A stretch of 64,000 bases of DNA, taken from the NCBI RefSeq assembly GCF_019059575.1, contig NW_024881536.1:124001-188000 (forward strand), given 5' to 3'. A model generated the notes under the pieces. It was not told the origin of the DNA. It ran no database searches and saw only the letters and a program-made list of their open reading frames with translations. This stretch comes from Amphibalanus amphitrite. Lineage: Eukaryota > Arthropoda > Thecostraca > Balanomorpha > Balanidae. Below, one piece after another: positions 21,101 to 30,098 of the stretch (position 1 is its first letter; the number at the start of each line of letters is the position of its first letter). The translations under genes were made by a program, and so were the position numbers.

Positions 21101-21182
21101 CTCGCTTGCCTTCCTGATGAGTCGCCGGGACCAAGTATCTCGCCGCCTGCTCCGGCTATTGACATGCCCGGAGCGGGAGTGA
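17994..21182 (+). CDS. LINE ORF2: AP-type endonuclease plus reverse transcriptase
   Basis: The open frame of 1062 residues overlaps the end of ORF1 by 125 bp in the +1 frame. ATG at 17994 is the first in-frame start and a second (AMPERG) lies 12 bases on, so translation by reinitiation or frameshift is possible. The endonuclease domain (about 45-300) shows AYNCEG, LSESWLS, VVAGDFNCA and SHIDHIAV, the Asn, Glu, Asp/Asn and Asp/His positions of the exonuclease-endonuclease-phosphatase fold. The RT domain (about 530-830) shows the NYRPISLTSCTSKLLEM motif, LDARKCFDKIWHDGL, RRGTRQGAILSPILANAY and the catalytic YADDLLLLS. These enzymes nick target DNA and copy the element RNA at the nick. All active-site positions I can identify are intact. 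No RNase H follows. Confidence 0.9.
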   Translation: MRVAMPERGIETLAAHLPPGTPETTTAGHGSAARYPSRGVANRELPENATIAIGAYNCEGLLSAFKYIDEYVLPLCDILVLSESWLSRAEEVYAPRIFTSAGHSELLVFQSFAMEVPPGVGEGRRRGGLALVCRRRPGLTFKSCSCDDPRLCGVTVLMDGRPVLTVIGCYMPYWDGQAGNSEEYDSVIAKLDALIMALRPSAPVVVAGDFNCALPRLPATSRPPLWQRLRGFTRHSVAMQQLLDQYELVAAEFLFPQQVNFTYARADCKSHIDHIAVPFSLLPRVAGCQILPPHPENLSPHQPLVCRLLVATAAPTETTHRAISRATPVPDSDLLCWDRVDRLEDYKHILTGMLVTQLPSCGTSLDALDSTISRCLLAAAREAGCVKQRRRPKPWWTPATAAARDRVRFWLHVWTSCGRPLHSTVYSCYQSARREYRKARRTAALAPVQQEARLLHQLKRNGNTNAFWRRVQRSRRGPLPPGGGRTASEFGRHFEAVHADEPSLLDSEQAQIAAAVEERARRYSTLATTRTVTVSQVADLLRRLPLRKVPGADGVTAEHLIYGCSPPLLSALAQLLSACLSSCNVPATFAESVVVPLLKKSQLDPNNLDNYRPISLTSCTSKLLEMLLLDELEASFCPHDLQLGFVKQRGTSEASILALETIQWCRQRDLPVYAANLDARKCFDKIWHDGLFHRLAQHLRPNSWLLMLAWYRRLQAHIAFDGAISDSFRIRRGTRQGAILSPILANAYLHPLVAALDVSDLGADLYGHHVPAVCYADDLLLLSTNARNLSTLLDVVDDFAKTWRLEFVHPEPVRTKSHCMVFGAELLSEVPRWSLSGQQLSTRQQSEHLGVVLDGSLSAAPHVQHRASRARASLYGLAPAGMLTSGLCPADKCFLWKTIIQPALTYGCVAAPLNARDMTILCSAQATSIKVVLGLPRSAHHSALLAAADIQPAHELLRAACFRTLKDAMRSEHRLQQALLSGITKLAMCPTELVGSLLIQLHEMCDCNLSALLGVAAGRPCSDRIYPQRAPDGLADSLAFLMSRRDQVSRRLLRLLTCPERE

Positions 21183-21520
21183 GTGTCGCCTGCGACATCA
21201 ATGTGTGGCCCCTGCTCACCCACTGTCATGCTTTGTGTGATGTTTTGTGTGTGCCTTTTTTTTCTTACTTTCTTGCCAACTTTGGTGCCTAATAAACTAT
21301 GATGATGATGATGATGACATAGGAAGGTAAAATTTCAAATTCAAATGCTTTAAAAATAAGGAGCCTTACAGAAGTTCCTGGTCTATGTTGCAATCCAACA
21401 TGCAATTATGTTGTTTATCTAACGAATCCGGAACGGGGGTCGGGGAAATACCCAGAAAATACCGAAAATACCCAAGCCCCCTACCTCCGCTCGGCGTTCG
21501 GCCTAAAAGGACTAGAAATA

Positions 21521-23549
21521 ATGGAGCAAATGAAAAATGTTCAGTACCAGAAGATACGAAAGCTCGCATTTCATGAATCTCAACAAGCGATAGCAGGTTA
21601 CCAGGGAGTTCGAGATTTGAAGCTGAATGTGAGCGGCATGGGTAGAATCGGTATCTCTAATTTCCTCAAAGATAGAACATTTAACGTACGATGCGGTAAC
21701 ACATTTTCTCCCAATCTTAATCAGGATCACGGCCTCCCTCAGGGCAGTGTCCTCTCCCCAACCCTCTTCCTTATTATGATTAACGACCTTTTTCAAAACC
21801 CACCTAGTAGCCTTAAGCATTCTATTTTTGCCGATGATGTGGCCATTTGGGTAACGCGAAGAAACATTGACTCGGCTTTTGCCTCCGTTCAAAACGCAAT
21901 GGAGGATATTCATAGCTGGTGCGATAAATGGGGCCTAGTCTTGTCGCCCAGCAAAACAGTAGCACTTATATTCTCCCATAAGTCCCGTTTTAAATTTGAT
22001 ACCGAACTTAAAGTAAAGAACCAAACTATCAAATACGTTAAAACGTTCAAATACCTCGGCATCACACTAGATAGTAGACTCTCCTTTAAACATCACTTTG
22101 AAGACGTTAAAATGCGTTGCACTAGGCGCCTCAACATACTTAAGTGTATAGCAGGAAAGGATTGGGGTGCTGATCGCAGCACCCTCCTTAACCTATACAC
22201 TTCCCTAATCCGTCCTATCCTGGATTACAACAGTTTTCTATTTGATGATATAGCTTCTAATCAGATCGAATCACTTCAAGTTATACAAAATAAGGCCCTG
22301 CGTATAGTTACAGGAGCCCAATGCACCACAAATATCAAGGCTCTCCACGCAGAATGTAATATTGCTCTTCTCTCTCACCGCCGTAAACTCCAACTCCTTC
22401 GCTTCTATGCGCGCACTTTCTTGTCCCCTTATTCGCCTTCGCACCGCATTGTCTCCAATCGATATACGGACGACCCTCCCACAACGGCCCAACTCAAATA
22501 CCCGATAATCGCCTATCGCATAGAAAGGACACTCAGTGATTTCCAGTTGGATTTTCCATCTATTTTTCATCGGCCACCCATCTCTTCTTTCTTTCTGCCA
22601 GCCATAGAGAATATTGCATTCCTGTACGCAGAGGCAAAATCAAAAGTCACAAAAGAAGAAAGCATTCAACTTTTCTATGAGCATAAAGAAGAACATAAAG
22701 ACTATGCATACATATATACAGATGGTTCAGTTTGTGACGGGAGGACGGCAGCCGCTGTCACATCTGACCATCATAACAAAACAAGTAGGCTACACGACGA
22801 CCATAGCATATTTAGTGCTGAGTTGATAGCCATTCACTCAGCACTCAAATATGTCTCATCGAAAAACATAGAAAAGGCTGTGATCTGCACAGACTCAGCT
22901 TCATCGGTAAAGGCAATAGCTCACAGAAAAATGGAAAAAAAACGAAATCGTTTATAAAATAAAAAAGATGATTATTGGCTTTACCGATGAAAACAAACAC
23001 GTCATTCTCCTGTGGATTCCGTCCCACGTTGGAATACAGGGGAATGAAAAAGCGGACAAGCTAGCCAAAGAAGGTCTTCATCTCCCATCTCGAAATCATC
23101 TCGCTCTCCCCCTTCCGGATTTTCTGTCTTCGCTCTTCCGTGCCTTCCAGAGATACCGCCAAAAATGCTGGATAGATGATCATACACCACATCTCTTCTC
23201 CATTAAACCGAAACTTTGCCATTTCTACTCTTCCCATCAAAACACAAGGATCAAAGAGAGAGTCCTAGCCAGGCTCCGGCTCGGCCACACACAACTCACC
23301 CACAACTACATCCTGGACAGAGCACCTCCACCCATATGTCACCACTGCCGCGACCACCCACGCTACACCATCTCACACTTCCTCCTCCATTGCCCACACC
23401 TACACCAACACCGCAGACATATAGTACAATACATTAACACACATGGACTCTCTCTCGACCTTCCGACTCTCCTGGGCGACACTCATCCGGATATCCACGA
23501 CCTTCTGTTCGTCTTTCTCGCCGACGCTCGGATCATCAAGAGCCTTTAG
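21521..23549 (+). pseudogene. 5'-truncated non-LTR retrotransposon: RT C-terminal half plus RNase H, frameshifted
   Basis: RT homology starts near 21645 with SNFLKDRTFNVRCGN, then GLPQGSVLSPTLFLIMIND and the FADDVAIW box. The thumb region follows (KYVKTFKYLGITLDSRLSF). An RNase H domain begins YIYTDGSVCDGR and continues with AELIAIHSAL and ICTDSASS. The frame then breaks at an A-run at about 22930-22940 and resumes at 22968 in another frame with LLWIPSHVGIQGNEKADKLA. The D, E and D residues and the WxPSHxGxxGNExAD motif fit an I- or Jockey-group LINE that carries RNase H. A Cys/His-containing tail (ICHHCRDHPRYTISHFLLHC) ends the protein. The endonuclease and ORF1 are missing, so this is a dead copy. 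Confidence 0.85.
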
Positions 23550-24319
23550 CGTGTTAGGGCCGCGGCTGCCGCCCCTAAAACGCTAATCAGAGCCCTCGTC
23601 TCCCGGCTCACCCCCAAACTCACACATTAATTAATCGCGGTTACAGGGCTTTTTCCCTCGCGCCGTTTTGGCTTAGGTGCGAGGTTTTTGCCCTTTGCGT
23701 TAGGCGTCGGGTTTTTTATTATTTAGGACTTTTTCTCCCGACCATTACACCCCACAACAAGGCCCCGCCGGGGGGCTGGAGCCTAGAAGGTCTTATACCT
23801 TCTGTCAGTGCGATGAAAGCTTCCCGGCTCCATTACACTGACACCAGCTCACAAGTGTTTATGTCTATTATGTATTGTTAATAAAAGTCATTCCCACTGT
23901 TGTGTTTGCGACTCCAGACATCTCGGCTCTTTGGCTATACACGTAAGTACCTCCCTTAGCTTTGATTCCACATTAAGATAGGATCCCACGTTGTTTTTGC
24001 TACCGGGTTCACATAAACCGGTTTAACGTAAGACTTGCTGCCCGGCGAAAATTGCCGGAGTAACTGCCCCCTGCTCGGGTATGGCACTAGGCCGACCGAG
24101 CAAAAAAAAAAAAAAAAAAGTACTGCGGTGCTTAGGTTAGGGAGTAAAAAAAAAAAAAAAAAAATAACAACAAATGTGATATGCTGGTTAGAATTGTCCC
24201 TGGATATTTTGTCGGAAAGCCCGGTATATTGATATTGTTTGGGGAAAAATACTGTGGCACGCTGAGCTAAAACAAAACCAGCAATAACCTAAACCAGTTA
24301 TATGAGGCCAAATTGAAGT
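23550..24319 (+). other. LINE 3' UTR, retroposon-like A-rich tails and PLA2 upstream region
   Basis: From 23550 the sequence continues as a non-coding tail containing AATAAA at about 23879. Two long A runs follow, near 24103-24119 and 24147-24164, each preceded by GC-rich sequence (GCCCGGCG and TGCGGTGCTTAGG). They look like small retroposon tails. The remainder up to 24319 is AT-rich and should include the 5' UTR or promoter of the phospholipase gene; no core promoter was identified. Confidence 0.4.
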
Positions 24320-26190
24320 ATGTCCTGTGTGCGACATATGGTGGTTTGTGCAATTATTTTCGGTGGGGCTAATGGGGTTACGTTTTTTGATACTTTACAA
24401 GAGGCAGTTCAAGATGTAGGCTCCTTTTTAAATGATATTGGAAATGGTGCAATCAAAGTAATGGATGCATGGAATTTCATTCAAGAATTTGTTGATTCAA
24501 CAATTGACGAGGACTGTGAATTCAAGTGTAATTTGGGTAAGAGTTTTTTACATTTACATTTTATTTTATATTACATTTACATAAGCGTTTTTTTACGTTT
24601 TTTACATTTTTTTACATTTACATGCTTTGTGTAACATGTGTTAATAACAAGATATTCAGCCATCTATGTGTGTTTCTGGAATGTTGTTTAAATGCAAAAT
24701 GAATTTTCTTAAATGTTTTTAGTGGATGCTGTTGACTCCCAGTCCCAGTCCAAGTCACAATCATGTGTAATTGCAATGGGTTCATGAAATATACTCAATT
24801 AGTATGTTCAAAAATGCTGGAGCATTCTTACTTTGGTTACAGGTTATGTGCCAGTAAACAACACTGACTACATCCCCTCATCAGATGGCTGTGGGAGCCT
24901 GGGGGTCAAGGTATGTGAGCACACTGTCCAGCAGATATACACATACTGATGCAGTTTGGTATCAGGCTACACAGAAGTTTAAAGCTCCAGCTAATATGCA
25001 TCTGAGCACAGTTATGAACAAGTGATAAATCCTCCACTACAGCTTTCTGCTCTTGACCATGTGTGAGGAATTTATCAATGCACATCACACAACTTTTCTC
25101 AGTTATGTGATATTTGGCAGATAATGGAATCACAGACTACAGAGCACTCTGACTAGTGACTCTAGTGCCGAGAGGGTATTGGATCACTTGAACAGTCTAG
25201 TGGAGAGACACAATGTTGGGTTACTGAGCAGTCTGTACAAGATGTTTGTGGGGAGAGCTGGCTATGTGAATGCATTGAACTGTGCTATTTTCTATGCTTT
25301 TCTGTGCAAGCATTACAGGTCTACAAATTCAAATTGTAGACCTGTAATGCTTGAACAGAAAAACATACAATGTTTTTGAAACAAGCTTATAACAATCGAA
25401 TCTGCTATTGAAAGTCAGCAGTGATTGTAAGAATGTAATGATTCGGAAGTGCAACTAATTCTCTGAACAATGCCATTTTATGTAAGCTGACAAACACAAA
25501 CTCCATTGAACAGTGAATTGTTCTGGCCTGAGCTGCCCATTTGAACCCTCCCCGGGGATGTGAGCTGCCCCTTTGACCCCCCGCCGGCTGTGAGCTGCCT
25601 GTTTGACCCCCGCCACCAGCCGTCAGCTGCCCGTTTCACCCTCGGCCGCCGGTCCCGTTTCAGTGGGACACGGAGAGTCTGCCCGTGGAGCAGCTCTCGG
25701 ACTGCTGTGACGCGCACGACCTCTGCTACGACACGTGTGGATCGGACCGCGACTTCTGCGACCTCGCCTTCAAACGCTGCCTCTACGCCGTCTGCGACCG
25801 CGAGAAGAAACGACTCGACAAGCTGGCACAAAAAGGTATCGATTCAAAGGGCATGGTCCAGCGGAGTGGTCGCTGATCACGGATGGCGTGACTTTCCATG
25901 CACCTTTGTCATTTATTTTTCTGTAAGTCTCATAGTAAGCCTTCAAGCAGGTATCTGTAGAACTCTGTTGGTGCTTCGGCATGCCGATCTGCGATGTCGG
26001 CAGGATCGTTTCATAAATTTTCTGACGATGTGAACACGCCGTTCCTGACCGCCCTATCCGTCCCGTTCCAGCGTGTAAGGGCGCCTCCAAGCTTCTGTAC
26101 ACCGGCACGTTGGCGCTCGGCTGCAAGTCGTACCGGGACGCCCAGCGGCGAGCGTGCCGCTGCGTCAAACCGGAGCGCCAGGCGCCGTGA
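24320..26190 (+). CDS. PLA2G12: Group XII secreted phospholipase A2 (4 exons, 191 aa)
   Basis: Exons: 24320-24536, 24843-24910, 25664-25835, 26072-26190. Splice phases (1, 0, 1) agree and give 191 aa, close to the usual length of about 190. The ATG at 24320 starts a short signal peptide (VVCAIIFGGANG). A helical pro-region follows, then the family-specific CEFKC. The unusual calcium loop is DGCGS (about residues 87-91) and the active-site helix is CCDAHDLCYDTCG, with His113 and Asp114 as the catalytic pair. A further Cys-rich segment (CDLAFKRCLYAVC) and the C-terminal LGCKSYRDAQRRACRC close the protein. The enzyme hydrolyses the sn-2 ester of phospholipids using calcium and is secreted. Group XII is separated from group I/II enzymes by this Ca loop and Cys pattern. 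It is flanked by transposons on both sides. Confidence 0.92.
25293..25367. repeat. 34-bp-arm hairpin in PLA2G12 intron 2
   Basis: GCATTACAGGTCTACAA (25310-25326) is followed after seven bases by its reverse complement. The pairing extends outwards with two or three mismatches to about 34 bp per arm. It looks like a foldback element. Confidence 0.8.
25530..25655 (+). repeat. Degenerate ~32-bp tandem repeat just before PLA2G12 exon 3
   Basis: Four copies of a unit like GTGAGCTGCCCSTTTGACCC lead into the polypyrimidine tract of the exon 3 acceptor. Unlike the junction arrays elsewhere, no exon bases are included. The array sits where the branch point should lie. Confidence 0.7.
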
Positions 26191-26338
26191 CACCGCCGAG
26201 CTCCCCGCCGATCGCCGTCCTGCCAGTGCCTTCCGCAGTGAGATGGCTATTCTTTCAGTGTCTCACGTTGGACGTGACGGGAAAGCGTGGTAAGATGCCC
26301 GTCGTCCGGTAGACCGCTGGAGGCACTCAAGTGATATT

Positions 26339-27234
26339 AGGGGAGAGTGGGGCAAAGCGGCCACCCTAACGCTTCTCACGATGCCAACGCTTGATTTTTA
26401 AACTTGGAAAGATTCTTTCTATACCAATGTGATCCCTATTAAGTTGCCTTTTATTTCAACTGCGTTTTATTTCCAAAGGCGTTCTCATATGAAAGATATT
26501 GACAAAACTTTAAACCTATGCATATTGGCCACTTTGCCCCATACCCTGGGGCAAAGCGGCCACCGGCGTCTTCTCATGTCCCGATATGAGAAACAAAATA
26601 GTTGCCTCGTGTACGACTAGGGTATTTGATAGTGACAAGGTTAAGCGAGGATGGATGTTTACTTTATCATCTTCCACCTGTAGGTAAACAAAGAAAGGAT
26701 TTTCATGAAAATAAACATTTAATTGCATTATTTGGTAACTCATGCAACTGAAAAATGGCCAAGATGAATGCATGACGACACATTTGAATATGAATGTTTT
26801 TTATCCAGATGGAAGCAACTTATGGCCAATGGGGGGGTGGCCACTTTGCCCCGGCCACTTAGCCCCGCGCATACCGCCCGAGACAAAAATATTCCAGCTT
26901 AGCTATTAGTGGGGTAAAAAACATTAAAATTGGTAGAATAGAAGTACGATAACCATGCAATGCATGGACAAGAACGCTTATAATAATTCCGAACGGTTAT
27001 GGAATAGCATAACATTTAAAAATTGTAAACAAAGTTGGCAACCTGGCTAGAAATGCTTTTCCGTGTTTCACAGAACAATGGTGATGGGCCTGAAACCCCG
27101 GTCTGGCTCATTCGAACGACCATGAAGAGAAGTATAATTGGAAACCATAAATTGGAACTGACGCCAGCTATGTAGGGCTAAAACGATGGGTGGCCGCTTT
27201 GCCCCGGGTGGCCGCTTTGCCCCACTCTCCCCTA
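26339..27234. mobile_element. Non-autonomous TIR element (~892 bp between TA dinucleotides)
   Basis: The left end GGGGAGAGTGGGGCAAAGCG (from about 26341) continues as GCCACCC, and the exact reverse complement ends at about 27232. TA borders both sides, consistent with a TA target duplication. Sub-terminal copies of TTTGCCCC/GGGGCAAAG appear at about 26534-26566, 26838-26865 and 27190-27205. The interior is AT-rich without a transposase frame. A Tc1/mariner-type origin is possible from the TA target only. Confidence 0.8.
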
Positions 27235-28470
27235 CTGTTAGGAGGCTCCAGTCAGGGAGCTAGGAGTCTCTGATCTGTTGATGGGCAGCTGTGACTTGTG
27301 GGGCTTCCACCGAAGGTAACCAGCTGTTAGCATACCTACCTGTTCCCAGCAGACTGGCTTTGGCCCTGGCTCTGATAGTGTTTGTGTGCCCTTGATGTTA
27401 AACTGAGTGCCGTTTTACTCCATCAGTGACGAATGCGAATGTTTTGTGTGCCCAGAGATTGTGTATCTCTGTGGCCTTTTCATACCATGTATTTATTTGC
27501 ACCCTCGTATTTAGTCTTTCTTTTGATTATTTATGACAGTGTTCAAGGATTTCCGCTCATTTTATGTGAATGTGGCCGTTGTTTAAGTATGTTTGCTCCA
27601 AAAATAGCTTACAGAAAGTCCTGCACCCCAAATCGTGCCGTAGTGAAATGCAATACTTTTCCGTGCCCCACTTTCCTCTCCCTGCCTGTGGAATTTTGAA
27701 AATATGCCTGCAAAAAAAAAAAAAACGCGATCCACTCCTGTGTTGTAATGTGTTGTAGTGTAGGTACCATCAGGATAAGAGAGACACATTGCAATCTTTG
27801 CTTTCAACCACCCAACGAACCACACTGTTCGGTTGATGCTCTAACCTCAGTCCAGTCAGTCTGTCATTGATCTAGGTCTTCACTTTCAGGTCATCCTTTC
27901 CTCTGGTCACGCACTTGGTGGGCTGAAGACCCAGACACCTCTCTGACCCTCAGAAATCACGGTACGCGTGGCAAACGCTGGACTGCTGTAGCGCTAGATG
28001 TATTCACACCAATCGGCCGCGGCCGCCGCCTGTTGGCGCTGCGGGGCGGCCGCGGGCGGTACAGGGGGGGGGGGGGAAGGGGATATTTTTGCAGCCGCGA
28101 CCCGGGCTGTGCGCCGCCCAGACCGACAGGGGCGGGGGGGGGGCGGTCCGGGCCCGTCAGCGCGGGTCACGGCTGGATCACAGAGGGGACGCGGCGCCGC
28201 GCCCCGGCCCGGCCAGCGTCGGGCCGGTGGGACGGCGGGGTGCCCGGCGCTGGTCGGCGCGGGGACGGCGGAGCGGGCCGGCAACGGCCTCCGATAGCTA
28301 AAGCACGCGCACACACACAGGGTCACACAGGCCGGCCGGAGGTGCGGGCGGGCGCCGCGCGGCCGGCCGCAGTCGGACGCTCGCCCCGGCGGGCCGAGAG
28401 CGCCGCGCGGCGCCGACACCCGCAGCCCCGGCGGGTCGGGAACCACACCCCTTCAGGGCAGAGCGGGCCG
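27235..28470. other. Spacer ending in a CpG-rich block
   Basis: The first 750 bp are mixed composition without a supported gene. From about 28000 to 28470 the sequence is strongly GC- and CpG-rich, including G runs at about 28066-28077 and 28134-28143. This could be a CpG-island promoter or an unmethylated repeat. The long open frames in it are low-complexity and occur on both strands, so I do not call a gene. Confidence 0.45.
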
Positions 28471-28912
28471 ACAGTAGGCGCCGGACAGAACCCAGTACCG
28501 GACACAGAGCTAGCCGGCGCCGGACAGAACCCAGTACCGGACACAGAGCTAGCCGGCGCCGGACAGAACCCAGTACCGGACACAGAGACCAGTCGGCGCC
28601 GGACAGGACACGGTACCGGACACAGAGGCTAGTCGGCGCCGGACAGGACCCAGTACCGGACACAGAGGCCAGTCGGCGCCGGACAGGACCCAGTACCGGA
28701 CACAGAGCTAGCCGGCGCCGGACAGAACCCAGTACCGGACACAGAGGCTAGTCGGCGCCGGACAGAACCCAGTATCGGACACAGAGCTAGCCGGCGCCGG
28801 ACAGGACACGGTACCGGACACAGAGGCTAGCCGGCGCCGGACAGAACACGGTACCGGACACGGCGTCGGACAGAACCCAGTACCGGACACAGAGGCTAGC
28901 CGGCGCCGGTCC
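28470..28912. repeat. ~39-bp minisatellite, about 11 copies
   Basis: The unit GCCGGCGCCGGACAGAACCC then AGTACCGGACACAGAGCTA repeats from about 28487 to 28910. Variants include AGTCGGCG for AGCCGGCG, AGGACC or AGGACACGG for AGAACCCAG, and one unit (28859-28897) lacking the centre. It has no relation to a neighbouring exon, unlike the junction arrays. Frames run open across it because the unit is a multiple of three. Confidence 0.9.
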
Positions 28913-30098
28913 TGAGAGTGCACACGAAATTCAGGCGTCACGCCTGTCGTCAGATTGACAAAGAATGACAGTGACAAACTCAGCCGCGAACATTGTGGCG
29001 GCGAAGACGCTTTTGTGACAGTAATACGCTATTATCTAAGTCAAGAAATTGTTAAAGCTTGAACGTTAATAAATCCATGCCGCTCATATTTCCAAATCGC
29101 TTGAAGTAATTTAGGCGCTATCTTGAGGTCATGGCCAAAACCTCAGCAACAACTCAGCTGGTCCAAGACACGATGCTGTCAAGTGGTGGAGATTTGTGCA
29201 GAATTGTTCACGCCACGGCCGAGACGTGCTAAGATCTGCACAAAAGCGGTGTCTGCTGCGTGCCAGTATTAGCTCGCAAAAAATAGCACAACACAAGAGT
29301 TGGGCAAGAAATGAATCGGAAATAAGCGATTTTCGCGCTTTAAAAACCGCTACATGAACTGAACTCCACGGTGACCTGAACTCTTGACATAAATCGTAGA
29401 GCACGTAGCAAACAGCATAAGCCAAAAAGTGCACCCACCAAACAAATGCTTACAACTATGTATACGTAAAATGAAGTGCCAAACCCAAGGGCTGATGCTC
29501 GCTACTATCATCATAAACCGTTGTAAAATATCCACATCTATAAACAAGAAGTAATTGATTCGGGACCATGTGGTACGACGGGAATGAATCCATTCCACCA
29601 GCTGGCGCTGTGATGTGAAACTGAACTGAGCAAGTGTCGAACTATGCAGTGTGGACGCCTAGAATAGAGCTTAAAAGGCCCGCGACATGATTCGCATTCC
29701 TTGAAAAGTGCTCCCCCGACTTTGTCGCTACCCAATAAGCTCTTAAAAGAAGTTATTGTCAGTGAAGTGCCCGCGCACCGTAATGTTTATAGAAGCTCAC
29801 AATTTACATAGAATACCGCAATTGCAAGTAGAAGCATTTAGTTGCAAATGCATTATGGTTTGAATGATAAAATGGCTACAGAAAAATCCATAGAAAACGA
29901 AGAACAAAGTGCGATGTGGCCGGAGATGGTCACAAACTCCACTAAAAAAACCGCTCCCCATAATACCGATTCTGACGAAGCTGCTCCGGGCAGGTCGAGA
30001 GCTCTGCCAGCCATGTAAGCCTGTTCCTTCCCTGCGTGACGTGACCAGCTCCGAGGTCGCACCGCGCCGACCCCGGCTCCCGGCCGCGACGGCGGCGC
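28913..30098. other. Spacer downstream of the loqs gene
   Basis: The 3' UTR of the minus-strand gene that ends at 30099 must run into this stretch. I see no exon, RNA gene or repeat that can be supported. Confidence 0.4.

Larger units (their letters stand above)
15990..21318 (+). mobile_element. Apparently full-length non-LTR retrotransposon with two intact ORFs
   Basis: The element carries ORF1 (16049-18118), an overlapping ORF2 (17994-21182) with endonuclease and reverse transcriptase, a short 3' UTR with AATAAA at 21291-21296, and a microsatellite tail (ATGATG repeats, 21299-21317). The 5' border is approximate. No RNase H domain is seen after the RT. The order, the AP-type endonuclease and the simple-repeat tail fit the CR1/Jockey side of LINE diversity, but I cannot assign a clade with certainty. 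No frameshift or stop breaks either ORF, so the copy looks recent. Confidence 0.85.

Noticed and set aside
24722-24790. Possible extra PLA2G12 exon after TTTTTAG at 24722
   Set aside because: Including it would break the phase between exons 1 and 2, which already join to give the conserved CEFKC and DGCGS spacing.
28000-28660. Overlapping open frames of 100-200 codons in the CpG-rich block
   Set aside because: Low-complexity Gly/Arg/Pro-rich readings are open on both strands at once and run into a 39-bp repeat. No domain or splice support.
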